From positions 74,334,186 through 74,398,185 of the forward strand of contig OU342630.1 in assembly GCA_910589415.1 (NCBI GenBank): a stretch of DNA of 64,000 nt. Direction: 5' to 3'. The translations under genes and the position numbers were made by a program. The notes under the pieces are model-generated. The model was not told the DNA's origin and ran no database searches. It saw only the letters and a program-made list of their open reading frames with translations. Positions 24,001 through 36,097 of the stretch are shown here, one piece after another; within the stretch, counting starts at the first letter, position 1; every line of letters begins with the position of its first letter. Origin of the DNA: Malachius bipustulatus. Lineage: Eukaryota; Arthropoda; Insecta; Coleoptera; Melyridae.

Positions 24001-26858
24001 GCATTACCATCCGTCGGGCGGTGCTGGTTAGCTACCGATAGATGTCTCTCGCCAAAGCCCATGGTTATTACAATAATAATGATGATGTTAATGAGCGCAA
24101 AGAATTAAAAATTCAAAATAAAATTTAACGGGCATATCGCTCTAACCTAGGGCTTCCTGAGGCAGACCTGACACACAGAGCCATCCAGTCATCTCGAAGC
24201 TGCAGACAACGTTGTTTCGGTCTCTTAGACCTCATCAGTACAGCACATCGAGAAATAACTAGAGGATGCATGCCAGGCCAGCACAGGAAGCCAACTATAT
24301 GAATAAAGAGGTGACACGGAACTCCGTGACCTCAATAGTTGGTTGCCATCTACCGACGGAGACAAGAACTAAACGGCAGCACGCTACCAGCTTTGTGTCC
24401 ATCAGGAATAGGCAGCCCACAATTCGGGGCATTACCATCCGTCGGGCGGTGCTGGTTAGCTACCGATAGATGTCTCTCGCCAAAGCCCATGGTTATTACA
24501 ATAATAATGATGATGTTAATGAGCGCAAAGAATTAAAAATTCAAAATAAAATTTAACGGGCATATCGCTCTAACCTAGGGCTTCCTGAGGCAGACCTGAC
24601 ACACAGAGCCATCCAGTCATCTCGAAGCTGCAGACAACGTTGTTTCGGTCTCTTAGACCTCATCAGTACAGCACATCGAGAAATAACTAGAGGATGCATG
24701 CCAGGCCAGCACAGGAAGCCAACTATATGAATAAAGAGGTGACACGGAACTCCGTGACCTCAATAGTTGGTTGCCATCTACCGACGGAGACAAGAACTAA
24801 ACGGCAGCACGCTACCAGCTTTGTGTCCATCAGGAATAGGCAGCCCACAATTCGGGGCATTACCATCCGTCGGGCGGTGCTGGTTAGCTACCGATAGATG
24901 TCTCTCGCCAAAGCCCATGGTTATTACAATAATAATGATGATGTTAATGAGCGCAAAGAATTAAAAATTCAAAATAAAATTTAACGGGCATATCGCTCTA
25001 ACCTAGGGCTTCCTGAGGCAGACCTGACACACAGAGCCATCCAGTCATCTCGAAGCTGCAGACAACGTTGTTTCGGTCTCTTAGACCTCATCAGTACAGC
25101 ACATCGAGAAATAACTAGAGGATGCATGCCAGGCCAGCACAGGAAGCCAACTATATGAATAAAGAGGTGACACGGAACTCCGTGACCTCAATAGTTGGTT
25201 GCCATCTACCGACGGAGACAAGAACTAAACGGCAGCACGCTACCAGCTTTGTGTCCATCAGGAATAGGCAGCCCACAATTCGGGGCATTACCATCCGTCG
25301 GGCGGTGCTGGTTAGCTACCGATAGATGTCTCTCGCCAAAGCCCATGGTTATTACAATAATAATGATGATGTTAATGAGCGCAAAGAATTAAAAATTCAA
25401 AATAAAATTTAACGGGCATATCGCTCTAACCTAGGGCTTCCTGAGGCAGACCTGACACACAGAGCCATCCAGTCATCTCGAAGCTGCAGACAACGTTGTT
25501 TCGGTCTCTTAGACCTCATCAGTACAGCACATCGAGAAATAACTAGAGGATGCATGCCAGGCCAGCACAGGAAGCCAACTATATGAATAAAGAGGTGACA
25601 CGGAACTCCGTGACCTCAATAGTTGGTTGCCATCTACCGACGGAGACAAGAACTAAACGGCAGCACGCTACCAGCTTTGTGTCCATCAGGAATAGGCAGC
25701 CCACAATTCGGGGCATTACCATCCGTCGGGCGGTGCTGGTTAGCTACCGATAGATGTCTCTCGCCAAAGCCCATGGTTATTACAATAATAATGATGATGT
25801 TAATGAGCGCAAAGAATTAAAAATTCAAAATAAAATTTAACGGGCATATCGCTCTAACCTAGGGCTTCCTGAGGCAGACCTGACACACAGAGCCATCCAG
25901 TCATCTCGAAGCTGCAGACAACGTTGTTTCGGTCTCTTAGACCTCATCAGTACAGCACATCGAGAAATAACTAGAGGATGCATGCCAGGCCAGCACAGGA
26001 AGCCAACTATATGAATAAAGAGGTGACACGGAACTCCGTGACCTCAATAGTTGGTTGCCATCTACCGACGGAGACAAGAACTAAACGGCAGCACGCTACC
26101 AGCTTTGTGTCCATCAGGAATAGGCAGCCCACAATTCGGGGCATTACCATCCGTCGGGCGGTGCTGGTTAGCTACCGATAGATGTCTCTCGCCAAAGCCC
26201 ATGGTTATTACAATAATAATGATGATGTTAATGAGCGCAAAGAATTAAAAATTCAAAATAAAATTTAACGGGCATATCGCTCTAACCTAGGGCTTCCTGA
26301 GGCAGACCTGACACACAGAGCCATCCAGTCATCTCGAAGCTGCAGACAACGTTGTTTCGGTCTCTTAGACCTCATCAGTACAGCACATCGAGAAATAACT
26401 AGAGGATGCATGCCAGGCCAGCACAGGAAGCCAACTATATGAATAAAGAGGTGACACGGAACTCCGTGACCTCAATAGTTGGTTGCCATCTACCGACGGA
26501 GACAAGAACTAAACGGCAGCACGCTACCAGCTTTGTGTCCATCAGGAATAGGCAGCCCACAATTCGGGGCATTACCATCCGTCGGGCGGTGCTGGTTAGC
26601 TACCGATAGATGTCTCTCGCCAAAGCCCATGGTTATTACAATAATAATGATGATGTTAATGAGCGCAAAGAATTAAAAATTCAAAATAAAATTTAACGGG
26701 CATATCGCTCTAACCTAGGGCTTCCTGAGGCAGACCTGACACACAGAGCCATCCAGTCATCTCGAAGCTGCAGACAACGTTGTTTCGGTCTCTTAGACCT
26801 CATCAGTACAGCACATCGAGAAATAACTAGAGGATGCATGCCAGGCCAGCACAGGAAA
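18086..26858 (-). repeat. 428-bp hammerhead satellite, left array (about 20.5 monomers)
   Basis: Head-to-tail copies repeat exactly every 428 bp (for example, the block GGATGCATGCCAGGCCAGC recurs at 18270, 18698 and so on). Copies are almost identical: the only difference noticed is G at 18430 in the first monomer where later ones have A. The strand given is that of the ribozyme. Each monomer also contains a long imperfect hairpin (CCAACTAT ... ATAGTTGG enclosing GAGGT/ACCTC and ACGGA/TCCGT arms) and an AT-rich end. The repeating 65- and 67-codon ORFs are by-products of the repetition, not genes. Confidence 0.97.
26760..26821 (-). ncRNA. Hammerhead ribozyme (type I), representative copy of the left array
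   Basis: The exact mirror of the right-array ribozyme, read on the minus strand. Copies recur at 18200 + 428k, k = 0 to 20, giving 21 copies here and about 43 in the window. All copies I compared keep the CTGATGA and GAAA boxes and both strands of stems I-III. Confidence 0.92.
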
Positions 26859-26918
26859 CCAACTATTGAGGTCACGGAGTTCCGTGTCACCTCTTTATTC
26901 ATATAGTTGGCTTCCTGT
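26851..26918. repeat. Inversion junction between the two satellite arrays
   Basis: ACAGGAA (26851-26857) pairs with TTCCTGT (26912-26918), and CCAACTAT (26859-26866) with ATAGTTGG (26903-26910), around a 36-nt loop that itself contains CACGGA/TCCGTG. The switch of orientation falls in the CCAACTAT arm, which already occurs in both orientations inside every monomer, so the junction used an 8-bp inverted repeat of the monomer. The only new mismatch is A26858 against C26911. Confidence 0.85.
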
Positions 26919-29900
26919 GCTGGCCTGGCATGCATCCTCTAGTTATTTCTCGATGTGCTGTACTGATGAGGTCTAAGAGACCGAAACAACGTTGTCTGCA
27001 GCTTCGAGATGACTGGATGGCTCTGTGTGTCAGGTCTGCCTCAGGAAGCCCTAGGTTAGAGCGATATGCCCGTTAAATTTTATTTTGAATTTTTAATTCT
27101 TTGCGCTCATTAACATCATCATTATTATTGTAATAACCATGGGCTTTGGCGAGAGACATCTATCGGTAGCTAACCAGCACCGCCCGACGGATGGTAATGC
27201 CCCGAATTGTGGGCTGCCTATTCCTGATGGACACAAAGCTGGTAGCGTGCTGCCGTTTAGTTCTTGTCTCCGTCGGTAGATGGCAACCAACTATTGAGGT
27301 CACGGAGTTCCGTGTCACCTCTTTATTCATATAGTTGGCTTCCTGTGCTGGCCTGGCATGCATCCTCTAGTTATTTCTCGATGTGCTGTACTGATGAGGT
27401 CTAAGAGACCGAAACAACGTTGTCTGCAGCTTCGAGATGACTGGATGGCTCTGTGTGTCAGGTCTGCCTCAGGAAGCCCTAGGTTAGAGCGATATGCCCG
27501 TTAAATTTTATTTTGAATTTTTAATTCTTTGCGCTCATTAACATCATCATTATTATTGTAATAACCATGGGCTTTGGCGAGAGACATCTATCGGTAGCTA
27601 ACCAGCACCGCCCGACGGATGGTAATGCCCCGAATTGTGGGCTGCCTATTCCTGATGGACACAAAGCTGGTAGCGTGCTGCCGTTTAGTTCTTGTCTCCG
27701 TCGGTAGATGGCAACCAACTATTGAGGTCACGGAGTTCCGTGTCACCTCTTTATTCATATAGTTGGCTTCCTGTGCTGGCCTGGCATGCATCCTCTAGTT
27801 ATTTCTCGATGTGCTGTACTGATGAGGTCTAAGAGACCGAAACAACGTTGTCTGCAGCTTCGAGATGACTGGATGGCTCTGTGTGTCAGGTCTGCCTCAG
27901 GAAGCCCTAGGTTAGAGCGATATGCCCGTTAAATTTTATTTTGAATTTTTAATTCTTTGCGCTCATTAACATCATCATTATTATTGTAATAACCATGGGC
28001 TTTGGCGAGAGACATCTATCGGTAGCTAACCAGCACCGCCCGACGGATGGTAATGCCCCGAATTGTGGGCTGCCTATTCCTGATGGACACAAAGCTGGTA
28101 GCGTGCTGCCGTTTAGTTCTTGTCTCCGTCGGTAGATGGCAACCAACTATTGAGGTCACGGAGTTCCGTGTCACCTCTTTATTCATATAGTTGGCTTCCT
28201 GTGCTGGCCTGGCATGCATCCTCTAGTTATTTCTCGATGTGCTGTACTGATGAGGTCTAAGAGACCGAAACAACGTTGTCTGCAGCTTCGAGATGACTGG
28301 ATGGCTCTGTGTGTCAGGTCTGCCTCAGGAAGCCCTAGGTTAGAGCGATATGCCCGTTAAATTTTATTTTGAATTTTTAATTCTTTGCGCTCATTAACAT
28401 CATCATTATTATTGTAATAACCATGGGCTTTGGCGAGAGACATCTATCGGTAGCTAACCAGCACCGCCCGACGGATGGTAATGCCCCGAATTGTGGGCTG
28501 CCTATTCCTGATGGACACAAAGCTGGTAGCGTGCTGCCGTTTAGTTCTTGTCTCCGTCGGTAGATGGCAACCAACTATTGAGGTCACGGAGTTCCGTGTC
28601 ACCTCTTTATTCATATAGTTGGCTTCCTGTGCTGGCCTGGCATGCATCCTCTAGTTATTTCTCGATGTGCTGTACTGATGAGGTCTAAGAGACCGAAACA
28701 ACGTTGTCTGCAGCTTCGAGATGACTGGATGGCTCTGTGTGTCAGGTCTGCCTCAGGAAGCCCTAGGTTAGAGCGATATGCCCGTTAAATTTTATTTTGA
28801 ATTTTTAATTCTTTGCGCTCATTAACATCATCATTATTATTGTAATAACCATGGGCTTTGGCGAGAGACATCTATCGGTAGCTAACCAGCACCGCCCGAC
28901 GGATGGTAATGCCCCGAATTGTGGGCTGCCTATTCCTGATGGACACAAAGCTGGTAGCGTGCTGCCGTTTAGTTCTTGTCTCCGTCGGTAGATGGCAACC
29001 AACTATTGAGGTCACGGAGTTCCGTGTCACCTCTTTATTCATATAGTTGGCTTCCTGTGCTGGCCTGGCATGCATCCTCTAGTTATTTCTCGATGTGCTG
29101 TACTGATGAGGTCTAAGAGACCGAAACAACGTTGTCTGCAGCTTCGAGATGACTGGATGGCTCTGTGTGTCAGGTCTGCCTCAGGAAGCCCTAGGTTAGA
29201 GCGATATGCCCGTTAAATTTTATTTTGAATTTTTAATTCTTTGCGCTCATTAACATCATCATTATTATTGTAATAACCATGGGCTTTGGCGAGAGACATC
29301 TATCGGTAGCTAACCAGCACCGCCCGACGGATGGTAATGCCCCGAATTGTGGGCTGCCTATTCCTGATGGACACAAAGCTGGTAGCGTGCTGCCGTTTAG
29401 TTCTTGTCTCCGTCGGTAGATGGCAACCAACTATTGAGGTCACGGAGTTCCGTGTCACCTCTTTATTCATATAGTTGGCTTCCTGTGCTGGCCTGGCATG
29501 CATCCTCTAGTTATTTCTCGATGTGCTGTACTGATGAGGTCTAAGAGACCGAAACAACGTTGTCTGCAGCTTCGAGATGACTGGATGGCTCTGTGTGTCA
29601 GGTCTGCCTCAGGAAGCCCTAGGTTAGAGCGATATGCCCGTTAAATTTTATTTTGAATTTTTAATTCTTTGCGCTCATTAACATCATCATTATTATTGTA
29701 ATAACCATGGGCTTTGGCGAGAGACATCTATCGGTAGCTAACCAGCACCGCCCGACGGATGGTAATGCCCCGAATTGTGGGCTGCCTATTCCTGATGGAC
29801 ACAAAGCTGGTAGCGTGCTGCCGTTTAGTTCTTGTCTCCGTCGGTAGATGGCAACCAACTATTGAGGTCACGGAGTTCCGTGTCACCTCTTTATTCATAT

Positions 29901-32900
29901 AGTTGGCTTCCTGTGCTGGCCTGGCATGCATCCTCTAGTTATTTCTCGATGTGCTGTACTGATGAGGTCTAAGAGACCGAAACAACGTTGTCTGCAGCTT
30001 CGAGATGACTGGATGGCTCTGTGTGTCAGGTCTGCCTCAGGAAGCCCTAGGTTAGAGCGATATGCCCGTTAAATTTTATTTTGAATTTTTAATTCTTTGC
30101 GCTCATTAACATCATCATTATTATTGTAATAACCATGGGCTTTGGCGAGAGACATCTATCGGTAGCTAACCAGCACCGCCCGACGGATGGTAATGCCCCG
30201 AATTGTGGGCTGCCTATTCCTGATGGACACAAAGCTGGTAGCGTGCTGCCGTTTAGTTCTTGTCTCCGTCGGTAGATGGCAACCAACTATTGAGGTCACG
30301 GAGTTCCGTGTCACCTCTTTATTCATATAGTTGGCTTCCTGTGCTGGCCTGGCATGCATCCTCTAGTTATTTCTCGATGTGCTGTACTGATGAGGTCTAA
30401 GAGACCGAAACAACGTTGTCTGCAGCTTCGAGATGACTGGATGGCTCTGTGTGTCAGGTCTGCCTCAGGAAGCCCTAGGTTAGAGCGATATGCCCGTTAA
30501 ATTTTATTTTGAATTTTTAATTCTTTGCGCTCATTAACATCATCATTATTATTGTAATAACCATGGGCTTTGGCGAGAGACATCTATCGGTAGCTAACCA
30601 GCACCGCCCGACGGATGGTAATGCCCCGAATTGTGGGCTGCCTATTCCTGATGGACACAAAGCTGGTAGCGTGCTGCCGTTTAGTTCTTGTCTCCGTCGG
30701 TAGATGGCAACCAACTATTGAGGTCACGGAGTTCCGTGTCACCTCTTTATTCATATAGTTGGCTTCCTGTGCTGGCCTGGCATGCATCCTCTAGTTATTT
30801 CTCGATGTGCTGTACTGATGAGGTCTAAGAGACCGAAACAACGTTGTCTGCAGCTTCGAGATGACTGGATGGCTCTGTGTGTCAGGTCTGCCTCAGGAAG
30901 CCCTAGGTTAGAGCGATATGCCCGTTAAATTTTATTTTGAATTTTTAATTCTTTGCGCTCATTAACATCATCATTATTATTGTAATAACCATGGGCTTTG
31001 GCGAGAGACATCTATCGGTAGCTAACCAGCACCGCCCGACGGATGGTAATGCCCCGAATTGTGGGCTGCCTATTCCTGATGGACACAAAGCTGGTAGCGT
31101 GCTGCCGTTTAGTTCTTGTCTCCGTCGGTAGATGGCAACCAACTATTGAGGTCACGGAGTTCCGTGTCACCTCTTTATTCATATAGTTGGCTTCCTGTGC
31201 TGGCCTGGCATGCATCCTCTAGTTATTTCTCGATGTGCTGTACTGATGAGGTCTAAGAGACCGAAACAACGTTGTCTGCAGCTTCGAGATGACTGGATGG
31301 CTCTGTGTGTCAGGTCTGCCTCAGGAAGCCCTAGGTTAGAGCGATATGCCCGTTAAATTTTATTTTGAATTTTTAATTCTTTGCGCTCATTAACATCATC
31401 ATTATTATTGTAATAACCATGGGCTTTGGCGAGAGACATCTATCGGTAGCTAACCAGCACCGCCCGACGGATGGTAATGCCCCGAATTGTGGGCTGCCTA
31501 TTCCTGATGGACACAAAGCTGGTAGCGTGCTGCCGTTTAGTTCTTGTCTCCGTCGGTAGATGGCAACCAACTATTGAGGTCACGGAGTTCCGTGTCACCT
31601 CTTTATTCATATAGTTGGCTTCCTGTGCTGGCCTGGCATGCATCCTCTAGTTATTTCTCGATGTGCTGTACTGATGAGGTCTAAGAGACCGAAACAACGT
31701 TGTCTGCAGCTTCGAGATGACTGGATGGCTCTGTGTGTCAGGTCTGCCTCAGGAAGCCCTAGGTTAGAGCGATATGCCCGTTAAATTTTATTTTGAATTT
31801 TTAATTCTTTGCGCTCATTAACATCATCATTATTATTGTAATAACCATGGGCTTTGGCGAGAGACATCTATCGGTAGCTAACCAGCACCACCCGACGGAT
31901 GGTAATGCCCCGAATTGTGGGCTGCCTATTCCTGATGGACACAAAGCTGGTAGCGTGCTGCCGTTTAGTTCTTGTCTCCGTCGGTAGATGGCAACCAACT
32001 ATTGAGGTCACGGAGTTCCGTGTCACCTCTTTATTCATATAGTTGGCTTCCTGTGCTGGCCTGGCATGCATCCTCTAGTTATTTCTCGATGTGCTGTACT
32101 GATGAGGTCTAAGAGACCGAAACAACGTTGTCTGCAGCTTCGAGATGACTGGATGGCTCTGTGTGTCAGGTCTGCCTCAGGAAGCCCTAGGTTAGAGCGA
32201 TATGCCCGTTAAATTTTATTTTGAATTTTTAATTCTTTGCGCTCATTAACATCATCATTATTATTGTAATAACCATGGGCTTTGGCGAGAGACATCTATC
32301 GGTAGCTAACCAGCACCGCCCGACGGATGGTAATGCCCCGAATTGTGGGCTGCCTATTCCTGATGGACACAAAGCTGGTAGCGTGCTGCCGTTTAGTTCT
32401 TGTCTCCGTCGGTAGATGGCAACCAACTATTGAGGTCACGGAGTTCCGTGTCACCTCTTTATTCATATAGTTGGCTTCCTGTGCTGGCCTGGCATGCATC
32501 CTCTAGTTATTTCTCGATGTGCTGTACTGATGAGGTCTAAGAGACCGAAACAACGTTGTCTGCAGCTTCGAGATGACTGGATGGCTCTGTGTGTCTGGTC
32601 TGCCTCAGGAAGCCCTAGGTTAGAGCGATATGCCCGTTAAATTTTATTTTGAATTTTTAATTCTTTGCGCTCATTAACATCATCATTATTATTGTAATAA
32701 CCATGGGCTTTGGCGAGAGACATCTATCGGTAGCTAACCAGCACCGCCCGACGGATGGTAATGCCCCGAATTGTGGGCTGCCTATTCCTGATGGACACAA
32801 AGCTGGTAGCGTGCTGCCGTTTAGTTCTTGTCTCCGTCGGTAGATGGCAACCAACTATTGAGGTCACGGAGTTCCGTGTCACCTCTTTATTCATATAGTT

Positions 32901-35900
32901 GGCTTCCTGTGCTGGCCTGGCATGCATCCTCTAGTTATTTCTCGATGTGCTGTACTGATGAGGTCTAAGAGACCGAAACAACGTTGTCTGCAGCTTCGAG
33001 ATGACTGGATGGCTCTGTGTGTCAGGTCTGCCTCAGGAAGCCCTAGGTTAGAGCGATATGCCCGTTAAATTTTATTTTGAATTTTTAATTCTTTGCGCTC
33101 ATTAACATCATCATTATTATTGTAATAACCATGGGCTTTGGCGAGAGACATCTATCGGTAGCTAACCAGCACCGCCCGACGGATGGTAATGCCCCGAATT
33201 GTGGGCTGCCTATTCCTGATGGACACAAAGCTGGTAGCGTGCTGCCGTTTAGTTCTTGTCTCCGTCGGTAGATGGCAACCAACTATTGAGGTCACGGAGT
33301 TCCGTGTCACCTCTTTATTCATATAGTTGGCTTCCTGTGCTGGCCTGGCATGCATCCTCTAGTTATTTCTCGATGTGCTGTACTGATGAGGTCTAAGAGA
33401 CCGAAACAACGTTGTCTGCAGCTTCGAGATGACTGGATGGCTCTGTGTGTCAGGTCTGCCTCAGGAAGCCCTAGGTTAGAGCGATATGCCCGTTAAATTT
33501 TATTTTGAATTTTTAATTCTTTGCGCTCATTAACATCATCATTATTATTGTAATAACCATGGGCTTTGGCGAGAGACATCTATCGGTAGCTAACCAGCAC
33601 CGCCCGACGGATGGTAATGCCCCGAATTGTGGGCTGCCTATTCCTGATGGACACAAAGCTGGTAGCGTGCTGCCGTTTAGTTCTTGTCTCCGTCGGTAGA
33701 TGGCAACCAACTATTGAGGTCACGGAGTTCCGTGTCACCTCTTTATTCATATAGTTGGCTTCCTGTGCTGGCCTGGCATGCATCCTCTAGTTATTTCTCG
33801 ATGTGCTGTACTGATGAGGTCTAAGAGACCGAAACAACGTTGTCTGCAGCTTCGAGATGACTGGATGGCTCTGTGTGTCAGGTCTGCCTCAGGAAGCCCT
33901 AGGTTAGAGCGATATGCCCGTTAAATTTTATTTTGAATTTTTAATTCTTTGCGCTCATTAACATCATCATTATTATTGTAATAACCATGGGCTTTGGCGA
34001 GAGACATCTATCGGTAGCTAACCAGCACCGCCCGACGGATGGTAATGCCCCGAATTGTGGGCTGCCTATTCCTGATGGACACAAAGCTGGTAGCGTGCTG
34101 CCGTTTAGTTCTTGTCTCCGTCGGTAGATGGCAACCAACTATTGAGGTCACGGAGTTCCGTGTCACCTCTTTATTCATATAGTTGGCTTCCTGTGCTGGC
34201 CTGGCATGCATCCTCTAGTTATTTCTCGATGTGCTGTACTGATGAGGTCTAAGAGACCGAAACAACGTTGTCTGCAGCTTCGAGATGACTGGATGGCTCT
34301 GTGTGTCAGGTCTGCCTCAGGAAGCCCTAGGTTAGAGCGATATGCCCGTTAAATTTTATTTTGAATTTTTAATTCTTTGCGCTCATTAACATCATCATTA
34401 TTATTGTAATAACCATGGGCTTTGGCGAGAGACATCTATCGGTAGCTAACCAGCACCGCCCGACGGATGGTAATGCCCCGAATTGTGGGCTGCCTATTCC
34501 TGATGGACACAAAGCTGGTAGCGTGCTGCCGTTTAGTTCTTGTCTCCGTCGGTAGATGGCAACCAACTATTGAGGTCACGGAGTTCCGTGTCACCTCTTT
34601 ATTCATATAGTTGGCTTCCTGTGCTGGCCTGGCATGCATCCTCTAGTTATTTCTCGATGTGCTGTACTGATGAGGTCTAAGAGACCGAAACAACGTTGTC
34701 TGCAGCTTCGAGATGACTGGATGGCTCTGTGTGTCAGGTCTGCCTCAGGAAGCCCTAGGTTAGAGCGATATGCCCGTTAAATTTTATTTTGAATTTTTAA
34801 TTCTTTGCGCTCATTAACATCATCATTATTATTGTAATAACCATGGGCTTTGGCGAGAGACATCTATCGGTAGCTAACCAGCACCGCCCGACGGATGGTA
34901 ATGCCCCGAATTGTGGGCTGCCTATTCCTGATGGACACAAAGCTGGTAGCGTGCTGCCGTTTAGTTCTTGTCTCCGTCGGTAGATGGCAACCAACTATTG
35001 AGGTCACGGAGTTCCGTGTCACCTCTTTATTCATATAGTTGGCTTCCTGTGCTGGCCTGGCATGCATCCTCTAGTTATTTCTCGATGTGCTGTACTGATG
35101 AGGTCTAAGAGACCGAAACAACGTTGTCTGCAGCTTCGAGATGACTGGATGGCTCTGTGTGTCAGGTCTGCCTCAGGAAGCCCTAGGTTAGAGCGATATG
35201 CCCGTTAAATTTTATTTTGAATTTTTAATTCTTTGCGCTCATTAACATCATCATTATTATTGTAATAACCATGGGCTTTGGCGAGAGACATCTATCGGTA
35301 GCTAACCAGCACCGCCCGACGGATGGTAATGCCCCGAATTGTGGGCTGCCTATTCCTGATGGACACAAAGCTGGTAGCGTGCTGCCGTTTAGTTCTTGTC
35401 TCCGTCGGTAGATGGCAACCAACTATTGAGGTCACGGAGTTCCGTGTCACCTCTTTATTCATATAGTTGGCTTCCTGTGCTGGCCTGGCATGCATCCTCT
35501 AGTTATTTCTCGATGTGCTGTACTGATGAGGTCTAAGAGACCGAAACAACGTTGTCTGCAGCTTCGAGATGACTGGATGGCTCTGTGTGTCAGGTCTGCC
35601 TCAGGAAGCCCTAGGTTAGAGCGATATGCCCGTTAAATTTTATTTTGAATTTTTAATTCTTTGCGCTCATTAACATCATCATTATTATTGTAATAACCAT
35701 GGGCTTTGGCGAGAGACATCTATCGGTAGCTAACCAGCACCGCCCGACGGATGGTAATGCCCCGAATTGTGGGCTGCCTATTCCTGATGGACACAAAGCT
35801 GGTAGCGTGCTGCCGTTTAGTTCTTGTCTCCGTCGGTAGATGGCAACCAACTATTGAGGTCACGGAGTTCCGTGTCACCTCTTTATTCATATAGTTGGCT

Positions 35901-36079
35901 TCCTGTGCTGGCCTGGCATGCATCCTCTAGTTATTTCTCGATGTGCTGTACTGATGAGGTCTAAGAGACCGAAACAACGTTGTCTGCAGCTTCGAGATGA
36001 CTGGATGGCTCTGTGTGTCAGGTCTGCCTCAGGAAGCCCTAGGTTAGAGCGATATGCCCGTTAAATTTTATTTTGAATT
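26859..36079 (+). repeat. 428-bp hammerhead satellite, right array (about 21.5 monomers, inverted)
   Basis: The same monomer in the opposite orientation, again with an exact 428-bp period. Two isolated substitutions are visible: A for G at 31890 and T for A at 32596. The array ends in the AT-rich part of the monomer, against an (AT)n run at 36080-36096. Together with the left array it forms a near-perfect palindrome centred at about 26884/26885. Confidence 0.97.
26948..27009 (+). ncRNA. Hammerhead ribozyme (type I), representative copy of the right array
   Basis: All core parts are present in order. Stem I 5' strand: TCTCG (26948-26952), a 4-nt internal loop, GCTGTA (26957-26962). Conserved CTGATGA: 26963-26969. 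Stem II: GGTCT/AGACC with loop AAG (26970-26982). GAAA: 26983-26986. Stem III: ACAAC/GTTGT (26986-26995). Cleavage is expected after C26996 (GTC). Stem I 3' strand: TGCAGC (26997-27002), TT, CGAGA (27005-27009). The stem I internal loop and the stem II loop could make the tertiary contact typical of natural hammerheads. Stem III has little or no loop, as in known satellite and retrozyme ribozymes that act best as dimers. Copies recur at 26948 + 428k, k = 0 to 21. Confidence 0.92.
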
Positions 36080-36096
36080 TATATATATATATATAT
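36080..36096. repeat. (AT)n tract, right border of the satellite
   Basis: A pure AT dinucleotide run continuing into the element X sequence (CTCCAAAATCACG). Confidence 0.85.
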
Positions 36097-36097
36097 T

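Noticed and set aside
18274..35923. About 80 identical ORFs of 65 and 67 codons in the array
   Set aside because: They are the same two frames of a 428-bp repeat, appear identically because the DNA is identical, have no recognisable domain, and overlap each other; the conserved signal is the ribozyme on the opposite strand.
18086..36079. CRISPR array
   Set aside because: The repeats are 428 bp, directly adjacent and without unique spacers, and the locus is eukaryotic.
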